A DNA stretch of 64,000 nucleotides, from NCBI GenBank assembly GCA_037200885.1, contig JBBCIN010000001.1, forward strand, positions 806,001-870,000, written 5' to 3'. Below the pieces are notes generated by a model, which was not told the origin of the DNA, made no database searches, and was given only the letters and a program-made list of their open reading frames with translations. Both the position numbers and the translations under genes were made by a program. Of this stretch, positions 11,267 to 20,306 are shown one piece after another. Position 1 is the first letter of the stretch, and every line of letters begins with the position of its first letter. This DNA comes from PMG-095 sp037200885 (lineage in GTDB: Bacteria > Myxococcota_A > Polyangia > Polyangiales > Polyangiaceae).

Positions 11267-11513
11267 CTGTCCTCCAGGACTGCAATGCATTCGTGGAGAT
11301 ACAACGAGGATTGCGAGAGGGTCGGTCTCGCTATGCAAAAAGGGAGATTTCTCGGACATGACTTGGTGTTCTGAGTCTGTCTGAGAGGCTGAATTTTCAG
11401 GGAACTTGGCGAAATGCGAGCGCCTCCCGGGTTGGACGGCGCACCACACCGCTCGCGGTGCGGTAAAGCATACAACCATGGGAGAGGGAGACATAGAGTT
11501 TTCCTCGTTCAGC
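11267..11513 (-). promoter_or_regulatory. CRISPR leader between cas2 and the array
   Basis: This 247-bp non-coding stretch lies between the cas2 stop and the first leader-proximal repeat. It is less GC-rich than its surroundings in several places, including runs of A and T near 11334-11352 and 11388-11400, and carries an imperfect palindrome around 11447-11467 (CCACACCG - CTCG - CGGTGCGG on the plus strand). Its position and the repeat orientation make it the leader and array promoter region. I do not see a confident -35/-10 pair, and the palindrome could be an operator or an integration-factor site. Confidence 0.65.
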
Positions 11514-11804
11514 TTACACGACCACGGCGACGCGTTCGGGATCGACGTAAAGGCGTCCTAGCGATTGGATCGCGCCCGTACCTCGGCCCTCGACCGGACC
11601 TAGGTTTACGAACAGGACCTGATCCTGATCGTGGTGGATGATGCGATCCAGGTTCGTACGGAGCTCGACGAGCTCCCGGTGGTTGAGTTCGCACTGGAAT
11701 ACCGAAAGCTGGATGTGTTCCCCGTAGCCGAGCATCAGTTTGTAGACTTTGCGCAGTCGCTTGGGGTCCGAGATGTCGTAGGTCACTACATAGCTCTGAC
11801 GCAT
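11514..11804 (-). CDS. cas2: CRISPR-associated endoribonuclease-like Cas2
   Basis: 96 residues, the usual size. It starts MRQSYVVTYDISDPKRLRKV with the conserved Asp after the first strand (VTYDISD), and has the expected QLSVFQCELN strand and a C-terminal extension. Cas2 dimerises and bridges two Cas1 dimers in the spacer-integration complex. The gene follows cas4-cas1 by 11 bases and is the last gene before the leader. Confidence 0.95.
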   Translation of the reverse strand: MRQSYVVTYDISDPKRLRKVYKLMLGYGEHIQLSVFQCELNHRELVELRTNLDRIIHHDQDQVLFVNLGPVEGRGTGAIQSLGRLYVDPERVAVVV

Positions 11805-11815
11805 GCGGTTCTCCG

Positions 11816-13711
11816 TCAGCGAGTTCGGAACTCTGGGTAGCGGGGCAACTCGCCGAGGAGCACTCGACTGAGCAGGCGCGCTTGTACTTCGAGCACTCGG
11901 CGGTAACTGATCTTGTAGTCGAAGACAGGGTGAGAAACGAACGAGTCCATGCGACGCTCAAAGGCCAAAATTAGCCGCTTTCGTGCGGGCGCGGTCAGCG
12001 CCACTGCGCCAGCGGCGCGAACGAAATCGGTCTTCTTGACGACGCCGGTACTGATCGCCGTGATGACTACGGAATCAGCGATCACCGGCCGGAACTCTTC
12101 CATCAGGTCGAGCGCCAACGAAGGCCGACCGAAATGTGGGCGGTGGTAAAAGCCAAGCATCGCATCCAGACCCACCGAGCGAATGGCGAGGGTGAGCTCC
12201 TTCGACAACAGCGAGTAGCAGAACGATAAGAGAGCGTTCACTGGATCTCGGGGTGGTCGGCGGTTTCTTCCATCCAGGTCAAAGTCTTGAATGTCATCGC
12301 CTTTGAGCATTCCGGTGAACTCACCGAAGTACCGTCGAGCGGCTGTGCCCTCGATCCCGAGAAGGCTCTCTGGTGCCTCGGCGTCTCGCGCCTTGCGCGC
12401 CAGCTGCTTCAGCTCGGAAAGCGCAATCGGGTCGGGGTGCGCGTGATTTCGACGCAGCAAAGTTCGGCAGTTGAGGATTTTCGAGGCAACGAAGCCGCGC
12501 GCTAGCTTCAAACAGCGCTCCGCATCTTGCGTCGCGGCGTATTGAGCGATCCGGAGCTCTACGTTCTTGGAATCGTGCCCAGTCGCCTGTCCATTGAACC
12601 AGCCGCCATAGCTGAAGAACAACACTGGGATCCCGCGTTCGATCAACATCCGCAGCGCCGGTGTGGAGAGATTCACATTGCCGTACAGTGCAACGTGAGA
12701 AGTGTTGGCAAGCCGCGCTTCTCGAGCGTTCTCGCCCTTCGATTGCACGATCAAACGCTCCCCCTCGAGCCGAATTGCCGCCCCCTGCGCCTGTACGTAT
12801 ACGGGCAGCTTGTCATCCCGCGCGGGGAACATCCGGCGTACCGGCCGCGCAACGCCGACAGCCAGGCCCCAAGGGTCTTCGCCGACATCGAAAGAGGGAT
12901 GGTCTTCAAGCTCGGGGCGGAGCTCAGGCTCCGCCCCGAGCGCGCGAGTCTCATCCGGCAAACAGATCCCTACGAGCGAGCAGCCATGACACTTCGGGCT
13001 GTCCTCGAGCGGCGGCGGCATCACGCCAGCAAGCGCGAGTTCGCGGATCCGCTCCGCCGCGGCCACGGTGCGCGCGATCAGCCATTCAGGTATGGCGATC
13101 TCCACACGCTGGCGATCCTTGGCGTAGTATATTTCGCCGTTGTCGCAGGCGTAGCCGTGTTCGCGTAGCAGCAAGACCTGCGCGCAGACTTGTGCAAGTT
13201 CTGGCAAGTACGCGCCGTTCGGCACATCCGGGCGTGACCCTCGTTTGTACTCGATGGGTACGACTCGCCCGCCTTCTACCTCGACCAGATCAAGCTTCGC
13301 GGTGATGCCAAGGCGCTCCGAAGACAACCAAACCGAACGAGCGACGTACGGTCGAGCCTCCTCAACTTCGCCATCAGCGTCCGACTCTGGCACAGGCGGT
13401 GGCGCGGGAAGCAACGGTTTGGTCGCCTCGTTTACGCGTCGATGCACGGCCTGCCCGTCGACCGTGAACGCATTGTCCGCCCACTCCCCCTGCACGAACT
13501 CCAAGTACATGAGGCGCTCGCAATAGAGCACCTCGTTGATCATCCGCGCGGGTGCAAGCATCGGCGCGGCGAACTCAGGTGGAGGGTCCGGCGGAACGAG
13601 CGGTAGGCGAAGGGGCAGCGGCTTGGCCCGCGCGCTTGTGGCGGCGCTGTCTGGTTCAGCGGCATCGGGAAACGCCGGAGCGAGTGCCTCCAGCTCATCT
13701 TGAGCGGTCAT
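11816..13711 (-). CDS. cas4-cas1: Cas4-Cas1 fusion, spacer selection and integration
   Basis: 631 residues. After a Pro-rich N-terminus of about 50 residues comes a Cas4-like nuclease domain (YCERLMYLEFV; GITAKLDLVEVEGGRVVPIE followed by YKRG; cysteine cluster KCHGCSLVGICLP near residue 265). From about residue 295 follows Cas1 (LIVQSKGENAREARLANTSH; GIEGTAARRYFGEF with the catalytic Glu; FYHRPHFGRPSLALDLMEEF with the metal-binding His and acidic residues). A Cas4-Cas1 fusion is characteristic of type I-G/I-U loci and is thought to select PAM-bearing prespacers. The gene is separated from the interference genes by the oppositely oriented mntA-hepT pair, so it probably needs its own promoter. 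Confidence 0.95.
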   Translation of the reverse strand: MTAQDELEALAPAFPDAAEPDSAATSARAKPLPLRLPLVPPDPPPEFAAPMLAPARMINEVLYCERLMYLEFVQGEWADNAFTVDGQAVHRRVNEATKPLLPAPPPVPESDADGEVEEARPYVARSVWLSSERLGITAKLDLVEVEGGRVVPIEYKRGSRPDVPNGAYLPELAQVCAQVLLLREHGYACDNGEIYYAKDRQRVEIAIPEWLIARTVAAAERIRELALAGVMPPPLEDSPKCHGCSLVGICLPDETRALGAEPELRPELEDHPSFDVGEDPWGLAVGVARPVRRMFPARDDKLPVYVQAQGAAIRLEGERLIVQSKGENAREARLANTSHVALYGNVNLSTPALRMLIERGIPVLFFSYGGWFNGQATGHDSKNVELRIAQYAATQDAERCLKLARGFVASKILNCRTLLRRNHAHPDPIALSELKQLARKARDAEAPESLLGIEGTAARRYFGEFTGMLKGDDIQDFDLDGRNRRPPRDPVNALLSFCYSLLSKELTLAIRSVGLDAMLGFYHRPHFGRPSLALDLMEEFRPVIADSVVITAISTGVVKKTDFVRAAGAVALTAPARKRLILAFERRMDSFVSHPVFDYKISYRRVLEVQARLLSRVLLGELPRYPEFRTR

Positions 13712-13759
13712 GAGATCACCTGTGGCGGCGTGGATGTGGCGCGATGGGCTCTCGGTCGG

Positions 13760-13788
13760 CTGACAGAAACCCGGCCATGAGCTAAAGT
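13760..13788 (+). promoter_or_regulatory. Predicted promoter of the MNT/HEPN pair
   Basis: CTGACA at 13760-13765 and TAAAGT at 13783-13788 are separated by exactly 17 bases, a good sigma-70-type arrangement. Transcription would start near 13795, only about 8 bases before the GTG at 13803, so the antitoxin message would be almost leaderless. No Shine-Dalgarno is visible in that interval. Confidence 0.45.
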
Positions 13789-13802
13789 CAGTCCGACAGA
13801 CC

Positions 13803-14099
13803 GTGATCCCTCGACGAGACCTCGTTCTATCGAAGCTAGCTGCTCACCAGGGCGACCTCGCCGCGTCCGGAGTTCGTTCGCTGTTTCTGTTTGGCTCAGT
13901 CGCGCGCGACGAGGCTCGCGACGGCAGCGATGTCGACTTGCTCGTTGAATTCGATCGCCGCGTCGGTTTCTTCGCCCTCGTCCGACTCCAAGCACAGCTC
14001 GAGTCTTGGCTTGGCATTCCGGTTGATCTCGTGACGCAAGATGCGCTCCGCGCGGACATGCGTGACCGTGTGTGGCGAGAGGCGCTGCGTGCCGCATAG
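13803..14099 (+). CDS. mntA: MNT nucleotidyltransferase-type antitoxin
   Basis: 98 residues from a GTG start. It carries the minimal nucleotidyltransferase motif GS-x10-DxD (FGSVARDEARDGSDVDLLVE near residue 30) and a further Asp at PVDLVTQDAL. In characterised MntA/HepT pairs the antitoxin inactivates the HEPN toxin by AMPylating a tyrosine. It overlaps hepT by 11 bases, so the two are translationally coupled. The pair is on the plus strand inside a minus-strand cas locus, between the csb3-like gene and cas4-cas1. Confidence 0.9.
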   Translation: MIPRRDLVLSKLAAHQGDLAASGVRSLFLFGSVARDEARDGSDVDLLVEFDRRVGFFALVRLQAQLESWLGIPVDLVTQDALRADMRDRVWREALRAA

Positions 14100-14445
14100 G
14101 GCCGTCGCCGAGCGGCTGCGAGATATCCTCGAGGCGATAGAGCGGGTTGAAGGCTACGCGAAGGGGCTCACCTTCGAACAGTTCTGCGTCGACCGCAAAA
14201 CGATCGAGGCAGCACAATTCAATTTCATCGTTATTGGCGAAGCCGCTCGCCACGTTCCCGAAGACATAGTCGCGCAGCACCCCGAAGTTGCCTGGCGTGA
14301 AATGCGCGGACTCAGAAACATCGTCGCCCACGCTTATTTCAATGTGTCGCTGCCCGTGCTGTGGGAAACGATAGTTTCGGATCTGCCTCCCCTGGTTGGC
14401 GCGCTCCACGAATTGCTCGAACAAATCGAAGCTGGACAGACCTAG
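14089..14445 (+). CDS. hepT: HEPN-domain toxin RNase (DUF86)
   Basis: 118 residues from GTG 14089 (MPHRAVAERLRDILEAIERV); an ATG at 14041 in the same frame is inside mntA and less likely. The HEPN active-site motif R-x4-H-x-Y is present as RNIVAHAYF near residue 82, with the usual DUF86 elements (FNFIVIGEAARHV; VAWREMRGLRN). HepT toxins are metal-independent RNases. Both the catalytic Arg/His and the target Tyr are intact, so the pair should be functional. Its position suggests it guards or stabilises the CRISPR locus, which is inference. Confidence 0.92.
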   Translation: MPHRAVAERLRDILEAIERVEGYAKGLTFEQFCVDRKTIEAAQFNFIVIGEAARHVPEDIVAQHPEVAWREMRGLRNIVAHAYFNVSLPVLWETIVSDLPPLVGALHELLEQIEAGQT

Positions 14446-14519
14446 ACGCTTGGAACGGCTTGGCCGGAAGACACTCGAACCGTCGCCTTGTACTACCGCT
14501 CGCTTATGACGCATGCCGG

Positions 14520-15506
14520 CTACTTCACCTGCGCCGGTGAGAATGATCCGTACCCACCCTGGTCAGAACGAGAGATCACCGAGGCGAATACCGCCGAGAT
14601 GCCCCGCGAGCGGCGTTCTACCGTCGTCATTCGCTTCACGTTCATCGTTCGACAAATGGTAGTCGCCACGCGCCAATTGACGGGACACTCCCAGACCGCC
14701 CACGTGAACGAGCTGTCCTTCCAACCCCCTTTGATTCCGGTCGTTTCGAGGCGGGTACCCTGAGGAAACGAGGCCATGGCGCCGAGACCGATGAAGGCCA
14801 GCCAATCCGCGCCGGCTACGCTGGTCTTCTTGTCGCCCGACGGGTTCTTCGCGCGTAGGGCATAGAGTCGAGCATTCGTCGCATCCCAGCTCATGTTTGG
14901 CAGCGTGCTCTCGCGCAGCCAGGGGCCAGCCAATGCTTCGAGCAACTCCGCGCTGGTAACGCCTGCTTGTAGCTCGGCTATTGCCTTTAAAAACTGCTGT
15001 TGCCCCGCCGTAAAGTGAAATCCGGTGGGCTTGGTGTTGCCGTTGTTGTCTTGGACGAGCTCACTGCCATACGCCGCAGCCGTGTCCAAGCTGCGCCGGA
15101 GCTCTACATGCTCCGTGACGTTCTTACGCGACACCGCTCTCGCACCCAGGTCGTCCAGAAACTTGCGCAGGGCTGCGGGTCTTGGTTTGAGGTCGCGGCT
15201 GAGCTTGCCGCTAAACGTGCGAGGGTCGAGCAGCGTTTCGCCAGTCTCATCATAGGCCAACAAGAACGCCGGATCATCTTGCCACGAAGCCTTGTCCTCC
15301 AGCAGTTCACCGACGATGGCATCCATGCTGGGGTAACCGTGAATCACTGGCTGCCAACAGCCCTCGTCGGTCCACGCTAGTCCTGGCGCTGTGCGGTTAA
15401 AGAGGCGTGCTCGATGGTCGAGCGCTCGTAGGACACCCAACGCCGCCAGGAAGGCCAAAGGGTTTGCCCCGTCCAAGCCCCGCAAAATGATTCTGGAGTC
15501 AGCCAT
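14520..15506 (-). CDS. csb3: Csb3-like (GSU0052-type) Cas8 subunit, type I-G
   Basis: 328 residues. It begins MADSRIILRGLDGANPLAFL followed by AALGVLRALD and ends with SRSDQGGYGSFSPAQVK. These features fit the short Cas8-like subunit found after cas3 in Geobacter-type I-U/I-G loci. The longer Csx17 protein, which usually starts with a GCxPxPLxxYLKALG pattern, is not seen anywhere in the locus. Its start overlaps the cas3 stop by 8 bases (ATGGCTGA), so it is translationally coupled. The expected role is PAM recognition or R-loop stabilisation in the Cascade-like complex. The family name is from memory of the motif, so the exact subfamily is uncertain. Confidence 0.65.
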   Translation of the reverse strand: MADSRIILRGLDGANPLAFLAALGVLRALDHRARLFNRTAPGLAWTDEGCWQPVIHGYPSMDAIVGELLEDKASWQDDPAFLLAYDETGETLLDPRTFSGKLSRDLKPRPAALRKFLDDLGARAVSRKNVTEHVELRRSLDTAAAYGSELVQDNNGNTKPTGFHFTAGQQQFLKAIAELQAGVTSAELLEALAGPWLRESTLPNMSWDATNARLYALRAKNPSGDKKTSVAGADWLAFIGLGAMASFPQGTRLETTGIKGGWKDSSFTWAVWECPVNWRVATTICRTMNVKRMTTVERRSRGISAVFASVISRSDQGGYGSFSPAQVK

Positions 15507-18500
15507 TCGGTGACCTCACCTTCTCGTTGAATTCACTCTTGGTAGCACGCCTGGAGCTCTCCTCGCTGGCTCGATGATCCGCGAGACGCACGAGCGCTTC
15601 GAACCAGGCGAGTGTCCACCAGCCGTATCGCTCAGTGAGTGTCCAGAACCGCTCGGCGATTCCGGAGTCAAACGACGCCAGGCCGTGCGCCGTATCGGCG
15701 GCGTAGGTCTCACCGTTCCACGAGAATGAGACCGATAGGGGCGGCCCATGATGGACCGGAGGGGCAAAGGGGCGACACCAACCATGATGACTGCCGATGA
15801 GATGCAACACCAGCTCCGGATCGCTCGCCCGACGCAGCGCATCCGCGTTGGTTTGGAGCATCGCGACCGAAAGAAGCTCGTGGCGATAGCCCGTCGGATA
15901 GCCGGATCGCTCGCGTGCTTGCTGCTGCGCCAATCGATCACCCGCGTCTCCGCGAGATTTGGCCAGGAGCCGATTGCTAGCTGCCGCACGAACTGGACTC
16001 CCGCCATTGAGCATTTGCTGAAAGCGTGGGTCCGCCTTGCCAATGTCATGTAAACGAGCACTCAGCGCCAAGTCGGAGATTAGGTCTTCAGGCAAATGCA
16101 GGTTCTTGGCAAAGCTCCTGACCCAGCGGTCGACGTCTTCAAGGTGGTCCTCGAGTGCTACCTCCCTCCCAATGTAGGAAGCCGTGTCGTCATCGTCGTT
16201 CACGATGTCGCTCGTGCCATCCAAGCCCTGCTGGAACGCTGCCAGTTGCTCGGGTGTTTGGCGCTTGCCGAGAGCAGCAAAGAAGGAGCTTTCAGCCAGC
16301 GGAACGATGCGAAGTCGGCGACCCGACGCCAGCAGAGAATCTACGATCACCTGGCGAAGGCGACTCCCCAATGCACGAGTTTCCCCGAGCCAATCCCGCA
16401 CCGCGCGGGTGGCGTCAAAGTCCGAATCATCGTCGGCGGGTGCCGTTGGAACGGCCGGTGCCGACGCCGGCTCGATCGCGACACTGTGTGCTCCGTTCGA
16501 AACGCCCTTTGCATTCACCACCGGCGGAGCGAGACGGAGGACGGGTCTCCCGCGATGCAGGAACTGAGCGACATCACCCAAATCGCTCACGGGCTCGGTC
16601 GCATCCGGGTTCCAGTTCCCGTCCCGTATTCCGCCATAACTTGCGGGGACGACCAGCGTCGCTTCTGGGAAAATTTGCCCGGTATTTCGATGAACCTCCG
16701 CGCCCGACTTGGTAACCAGCAGGAACGGCCGGCCCTTTTCGTCCGACTCTTGGCGATCCCTGCGTCCCTCAGAGGCAGTCTCCGCACCTTCCAAATCGGA
16801 GAAGTCGGGCGCAGGCTGGTTGGTCTTGCCTCCGTTGGCGATCCAATCGCGAAACGCCGCCAGTGGCACACTGATGCTCTCCAGGCTGCTGGGCGGTGCC
16901 ACGGCCAGACTCGCGGTAGCGTATTCCTCGACCGCGTTTTCTCGTGCTGAATCTCGAAGTGCTGCTTCTTCGATATCCGCACGCCACACCACCCGAACCT
17001 CTGCGTTGCCGCGCTGAGGCCCGTGTAACCAGAGGGCAATGTCGGGATCGGGTTCTCCGCGTGGATTCGTCTGCGACCAAGCATCCAGATGGGCCGGCAG
17101 CAGGACTGGAGCGTGTTTTATTGGGGAGCAGAGGCTCGATAGGTCATCGGGAAGCGCAGGAAACCCGCTGATGCCAAAATCGACTGTTCGGCTCGTGCCG
17201 GCTTGCGCTTCTAACCAGGTCCATGTGCGACCAAGGGCGCCGCCGTACACGGGATCATCCTCGCTGTTGGCTGCCTGGTCCTTGCGGATGAGGATCGTCG
17301 CTTCCGCCGCCCCTTGATCGCCTCGGCGGTCCAGTCGCCCGAATCGCTGTCGAAGCGCATCGATACTCGCGCACTCGGTGACCAGCGCGTCAAAGTCGAA
17401 GTCCGCCCCTGCCTCAATGGTCTGCGTCGAAACCAGGATAACTGGTCGGTGTTGTGGGTCTCGGTCGCTTCCTGCGACCACTCGATTTGCGATACTGTTT
17501 GGCTCATCCGCACTCCCGAACACGTCGACCCGGTCGAGGGGGCGCATCCTTCCCGTGAGCAGTACGACATCACCGCTAGCTCCTGCTTGGCGCTTGAGCT
17601 CTTCGTGAATGAGCCGGGCGGTTCGGACCCGATTCACGATCACCGCGACACGTCGCGCGCCTTGGCCGAGGTGCTTCATCGCTTCGCGACTGAACGCTTC
17701 GATGACCGCGCGGTCCGTCTTTTCGGCGTCATTCTTATTGGTGACGATAGGAGCCGCGAGCAGCGCCATCTTTTTCGCCGTACGTCGCTTGACGACTTCC
17801 TTATGTGCCAAATCCTTGCCGTCCAAGCCGAACCGCACGTCACTCTTCGAAGGCTCACCGATCGGGGTCGCGGACATGCGCACGAAGGCCCAGCGGTCCG
17901 GGACCTGGCTCGCGCCATTGCTAGGGGCCGGGGCTCGCTCGCGCCATGGTCGCCAACGCTCATCGACCGCTCGCAGTGTCTCCGCAAACGCGGTGGACAG
18001 CTGAACCTCATCGAGCAGAATCAGCGCGTCGTGGCCAAGCAGCCCCGCATGCACCGGTGACATTCCCGGCGAGACGCCGTAACCGCGAAACAGTAGCCGC
18101 GAGCCAACTTGGTCCACCGTGCTGAGCGCGACCACCGGACGGTCTGGGCGCTGAGCCCAGGCTTCGTCTCGCGGCATGCCCCCGCGTAGTACCGCCACTT
18201 CGAAGGGAGCGGAGTCCGCCGTGCCCTGCCACAAAGCACGCAGCGAGGCCGCTACCTCGGCGAGGATTCCGTCTTTCGCCTCGTTCAGTCGTTGCTGGAT
18301 CTTGCGCGCATGAGTTGCCGCCTGGTCCACCACGACCCGACGGTCGACGACGAGGATTGTGCGTCTTGGCGCGATATCCGGGCGCACTGCGAGGACGAAC
18401 AACGCAATGTCGATCGTGCTCGTCTTCCCAAGTCCGGTAGGGACATCGAGCAAGTTCGGCCAAACACCTAACTCGACAATGGACGCCGCCAGGCGCTGCT

Positions 18501-18573
18501 GCCACGGGAACGGCTCATAGCCATGAATCGCCTTGAAGTAGGCTGAGAATGCGAGGGGGCCCTGCAGGGTCAT
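15499..18573 (-). CDS. cas3: Cas3 helicase-nuclease with C-terminal HD domain
   Basis: 1024 residues from ATG 18573, which overlaps the csb2 stop as ATGA; a longer start at 18606 is less likely. The helicase half comes first: Walker A DVPTGLGKTSTID near residue 45, DEVQ box (ALILLDEVQLS), SAT motif (RMSATP), and the second RecA domain with QTIEAGADFDFDAL and RQRFGRLDRRG. The HD nuclease is at the C-terminus (LHDIGKADPRFQ; YRHELLSVAM; LIGSHHGW). This helicase-then-HD order is typical of type I-G and opposite to most Cas3 proteins. It is recruited to unwind and degrade target DNA. Confidence 0.95.
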   Translation of the reverse strand: MTLQGPLAFSAYFKAIHGYEPFPWQQRLAASIVELGVWPNLLDVPTGLGKTSTIDIALFVLAVRPDIAPRRTILVVDRRVVVDQAATHARKIQQRLNEAKDGILAEVAASLRALWQGTADSAPFEVAVLRGGMPRDEAWAQRPDRPVVALSTVDQVGSRLLFRGYGVSPGMSPVHAGLLGHDALILLDEVQLSTAFAETLRAVDERWRPWRERAPAPSNGASQVPDRWAFVRMSATPIGEPSKSDVRFGLDGKDLAHKEVVKRRTAKKMALLAAPIVTNKNDAEKTDRAVIEAFSREAMKHLGQGARRVAVIVNRVRTARLIHEELKRQAGASGDVVLLTGRMRPLDRVDVFGSADEPNSIANRVVAGSDRDPQHRPVILVSTQTIEAGADFDFDALVTECASIDALRQRFGRLDRRGDQGAAEATILIRKDQAANSEDDPVYGGALGRTWTWLEAQAGTSRTVDFGISGFPALPDDLSSLCSPIKHAPVLLPAHLDAWSQTNPRGEPDPDIALWLHGPQRGNAEVRVVWRADIEEAALRDSARENAVEEYATASLAVAPPSSLESISVPLAAFRDWIANGGKTNQPAPDFSDLEGAETASEGRRDRQESDEKGRPFLLVTKSGAEVHRNTGQIFPEATLVVPASYGGIRDGNWNPDATEPVSDLGDVAQFLHRGRPVLRLAPPVVNAKGVSNGAHSVAIEPASAPAVPTAPADDDSDFDATRAVRDWLGETRALGSRLRQVIVDSLLASGRRLRIVPLAESSFFAALGKRQTPEQLAAFQQGLDGTSDIVNDDDDTASYIGREVALEDHLEDVDRWVRSFAKNLHLPEDLISDLALSARLHDIGKADPRFQQMLNGGSPVRAAASNRLLAKSRGDAGDRLAQQQARERSGYPTGYRHELLSVAMLQTNADALRRASDPELVLHLIGSHHGWCRPFAPPVHHGPPLSVSFSWNGETYAADTAHGLASFDSGIAERFWTLTERYGWWTLAWFEALVRLADHRASEESSRRATKSEFNEKVRSPNG

Positions 18574-20306
18574 GAGCCGACGCTTTCGTGCGCCTGCGGC
18601 AGGCACAGACCAAGGCCGTAGTACCGGCCAGCACCTAACAGGACGGGGCCTGAAACTGGGACGGGGAACTCAAGGCGTGCGTGGACCTTCACTCGTTGAA
18701 CTCTGCTCGGGTCAGTTGGGTAGGCCGGGTAGGCGCGTGCCTTCGCTCCACCCTGAAGGGGTACGGAAGAATGAATTTCCACGGAACTCGGTCTGGGTAG
18801 CCCGAGTCGCTCACAGGCCACGGCGATGCAGTCCTCGGCGGCGTCGTAAGCCGCCTGAGCTTCAGCCGGGTCCGCCGCGAACAGGTTGCCTGGGTTGCGA
18901 TCCAGCGCGATGGGGGTTGCCGTTACCCACGCCTTTGCGGGCCGGCACCAGGTATCGTTACGCAAGGTCTTGAGTGAGGAGAGCCCCCATTCGACGCGCT
19001 CCAAGGTAATGGCGCCTGCCTGACCCAAGATCAGCTTCAAAGCTGGGGCTTCGACGAGTTCGTCATCGAGGTCGACGCGCGCTTGATTTTCCCATAGGCC
19101 AATGGCTCGCAGCAAAGCAGCGCGCTCGGCGTTCTCTGCCGCCCGGGGAATAACCAGCGCCAATCCCAACAGTTCCCCGGTGGCGTGTCGATTGCCGACG
19201 AAGGGCAGTGGAACGACGGCTAGATGTGGGGTGTCGGACCGCTCACCGTCTGCGCGATGGCCGCTGATCAACTCCGGCGGCGGGTCTGTCGCGAACCTGA
19301 GCAACGCGCCGCGCATCGCGCGGGCGACGTTGACGCAAGCAAGTTGGGAGAGGCGCCGACCGTCGGTCTGTCGAAACACGATCCAGTCTTCCCCGAAGCA
19401 CGACGCCCCCGGGCGCACCGCGGGAAGCATCCCGGCTCTCGTGTAGCGCTGAAAACGACAAGGAAGGACGCGTGGCTCCACTTCTTGGTGGCGAGTGTAC
19501 GCGGCTTCGAGCAGCGCGAGCTGGCGCGGGTCGGGTACCCGAAGCACGAGCTCTCCCGCGGCATCAGGCTCCCAGTTCGACACCGGGGCCTCTTCTACGA
19601 GCGAACACGTCACCAAGGAGGACGAGTGACCAACTCGCACGACTCGCGTTACCAACTCTGCGAGGGCTGGACCGTGAATTTCGATGTCCGCAGCCTCAGC
19701 GGACCACGAAAAGTAGACGTTACTATCGGCGAGCGAAACGGAGGGGAAACTGCGCACCTGCTTTCCTCGGTGGTCGGGGAGCAGCGCTTGTGCGCTCTTG
19801 ATTTTAGCGGCGGGCTGAGTACCTACACCGTATGGCCGTAGGTCGTCTTCCAGCATCTTTTCTAGCTTTCTGCGTTCTGCCCCAAGCCTCTTCTCTTCTT
19901 GGCCAAGCGCTTTCGTCGCCTTTTCGGCCGCCTTCGCGTCGTTTGCACTCACAGCGGCTTGATATTGGGACTTGGTCTCACTCAGCGCTGATTCGGCTTC
20001 CGATACCCTGCCGCGCTGACGGTCGCAGGCATCAAGCACCGCGGTATCGTTCACTGGAACGAAGTACGGCACCGCGTCTCGGAACGTTGCCTCGGACGCG
20101 TAGATGCTCGGCGCGCCCCGTGTTGCGAGCCACTCCAACGCCTCCCTTTCCGTCTGCTTCTGTTCCTCGCTCTCCGCCCAGGTAGCGACCAGTGTCGAGT
20201 ACAATCGCGCCGGGTGTGGAGGCCATTCGGCTCGTTCTCGATCGTTGTACTCCGACGCAACGCTGCGCCCAGTCAGGTACGTCACCTTGACGACCAAGCG
20301 CTTCAC
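18570..20306 (-). CDS. csb2: Csb2, Cas5-Cas6 fusion of type I-G
   Basis: 578 residues from a GTG that overlaps the csb1 stop (GTGA). The N-terminal part (MKRLVVKVTYLTGRSVASEY, then HPARLYSTLVATW) is Cas5-like. A charged coiled coil lies at about residues 100-155. The C-terminal part ends in the RAMP glycine-rich loop GPVLLGAGRYYGLGLCLP typical of Cas6-like domains. In type I-G, Csb2 caps the complex and is thought to process pre-crRNA, so it would also be the candidate enzyme to trim the crRNA-like transcript upstream of csb1. Confidence 0.9.
   Translation of the reverse strand: MKRLVVKVTYLTGRSVASEYNDRERAEWPPHPARLYSTLVATWAESEEQKQTEREALEWLATRGAPSIYASEATFRDAVPYFVPVNDTAVLDACDRQRGRVSEAESALSETKSQYQAAVSANDAKAAEKATKALGQEEKRLGAERRKLEKMLEDDLRPYGVGTQPAAKIKSAQALLPDHRGKQVRSFPSVSLADSNVYFSWSAEAADIEIHGPALAELVTRVVRVGHSSSLVTCSLVEEAPVSNWEPDAAGELVLRVPDPRQLALLEAAYTRHQEVEPRVLPCRFQRYTRAGMLPAVRPGASCFGEDWIVFRQTDGRRLSQLACVNVARAMRGALLRFATDPPPELISGHRADGERSDTPHLAVVPLPFVGNRHATGELLGLALVIPRAAENAERAALLRAIGLWENQARVDLDDELVEAPALKLILGQAGAITLERVEWGLSSLKTLRNDTWCRPAKAWVTATPIALDRNPGNLFAADPAEAQAAYDAAEDCIAVACERLGLPRPSSVEIHSSVPLQGGAKARAYPAYPTDPSRVQRVKVHARLEFPVPVSGPVLLGAGRYYGLGLCLPQAHESVGS

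Noticed and set aside
5116..11374. Many open frames across the array, with recurring peptides such as MGPPREHGGM, LQWGRRVNTAE and RRVHAAAP
   Set aside because: They are translations of the CRISPR repeat in different frames on both strands, not proteins.
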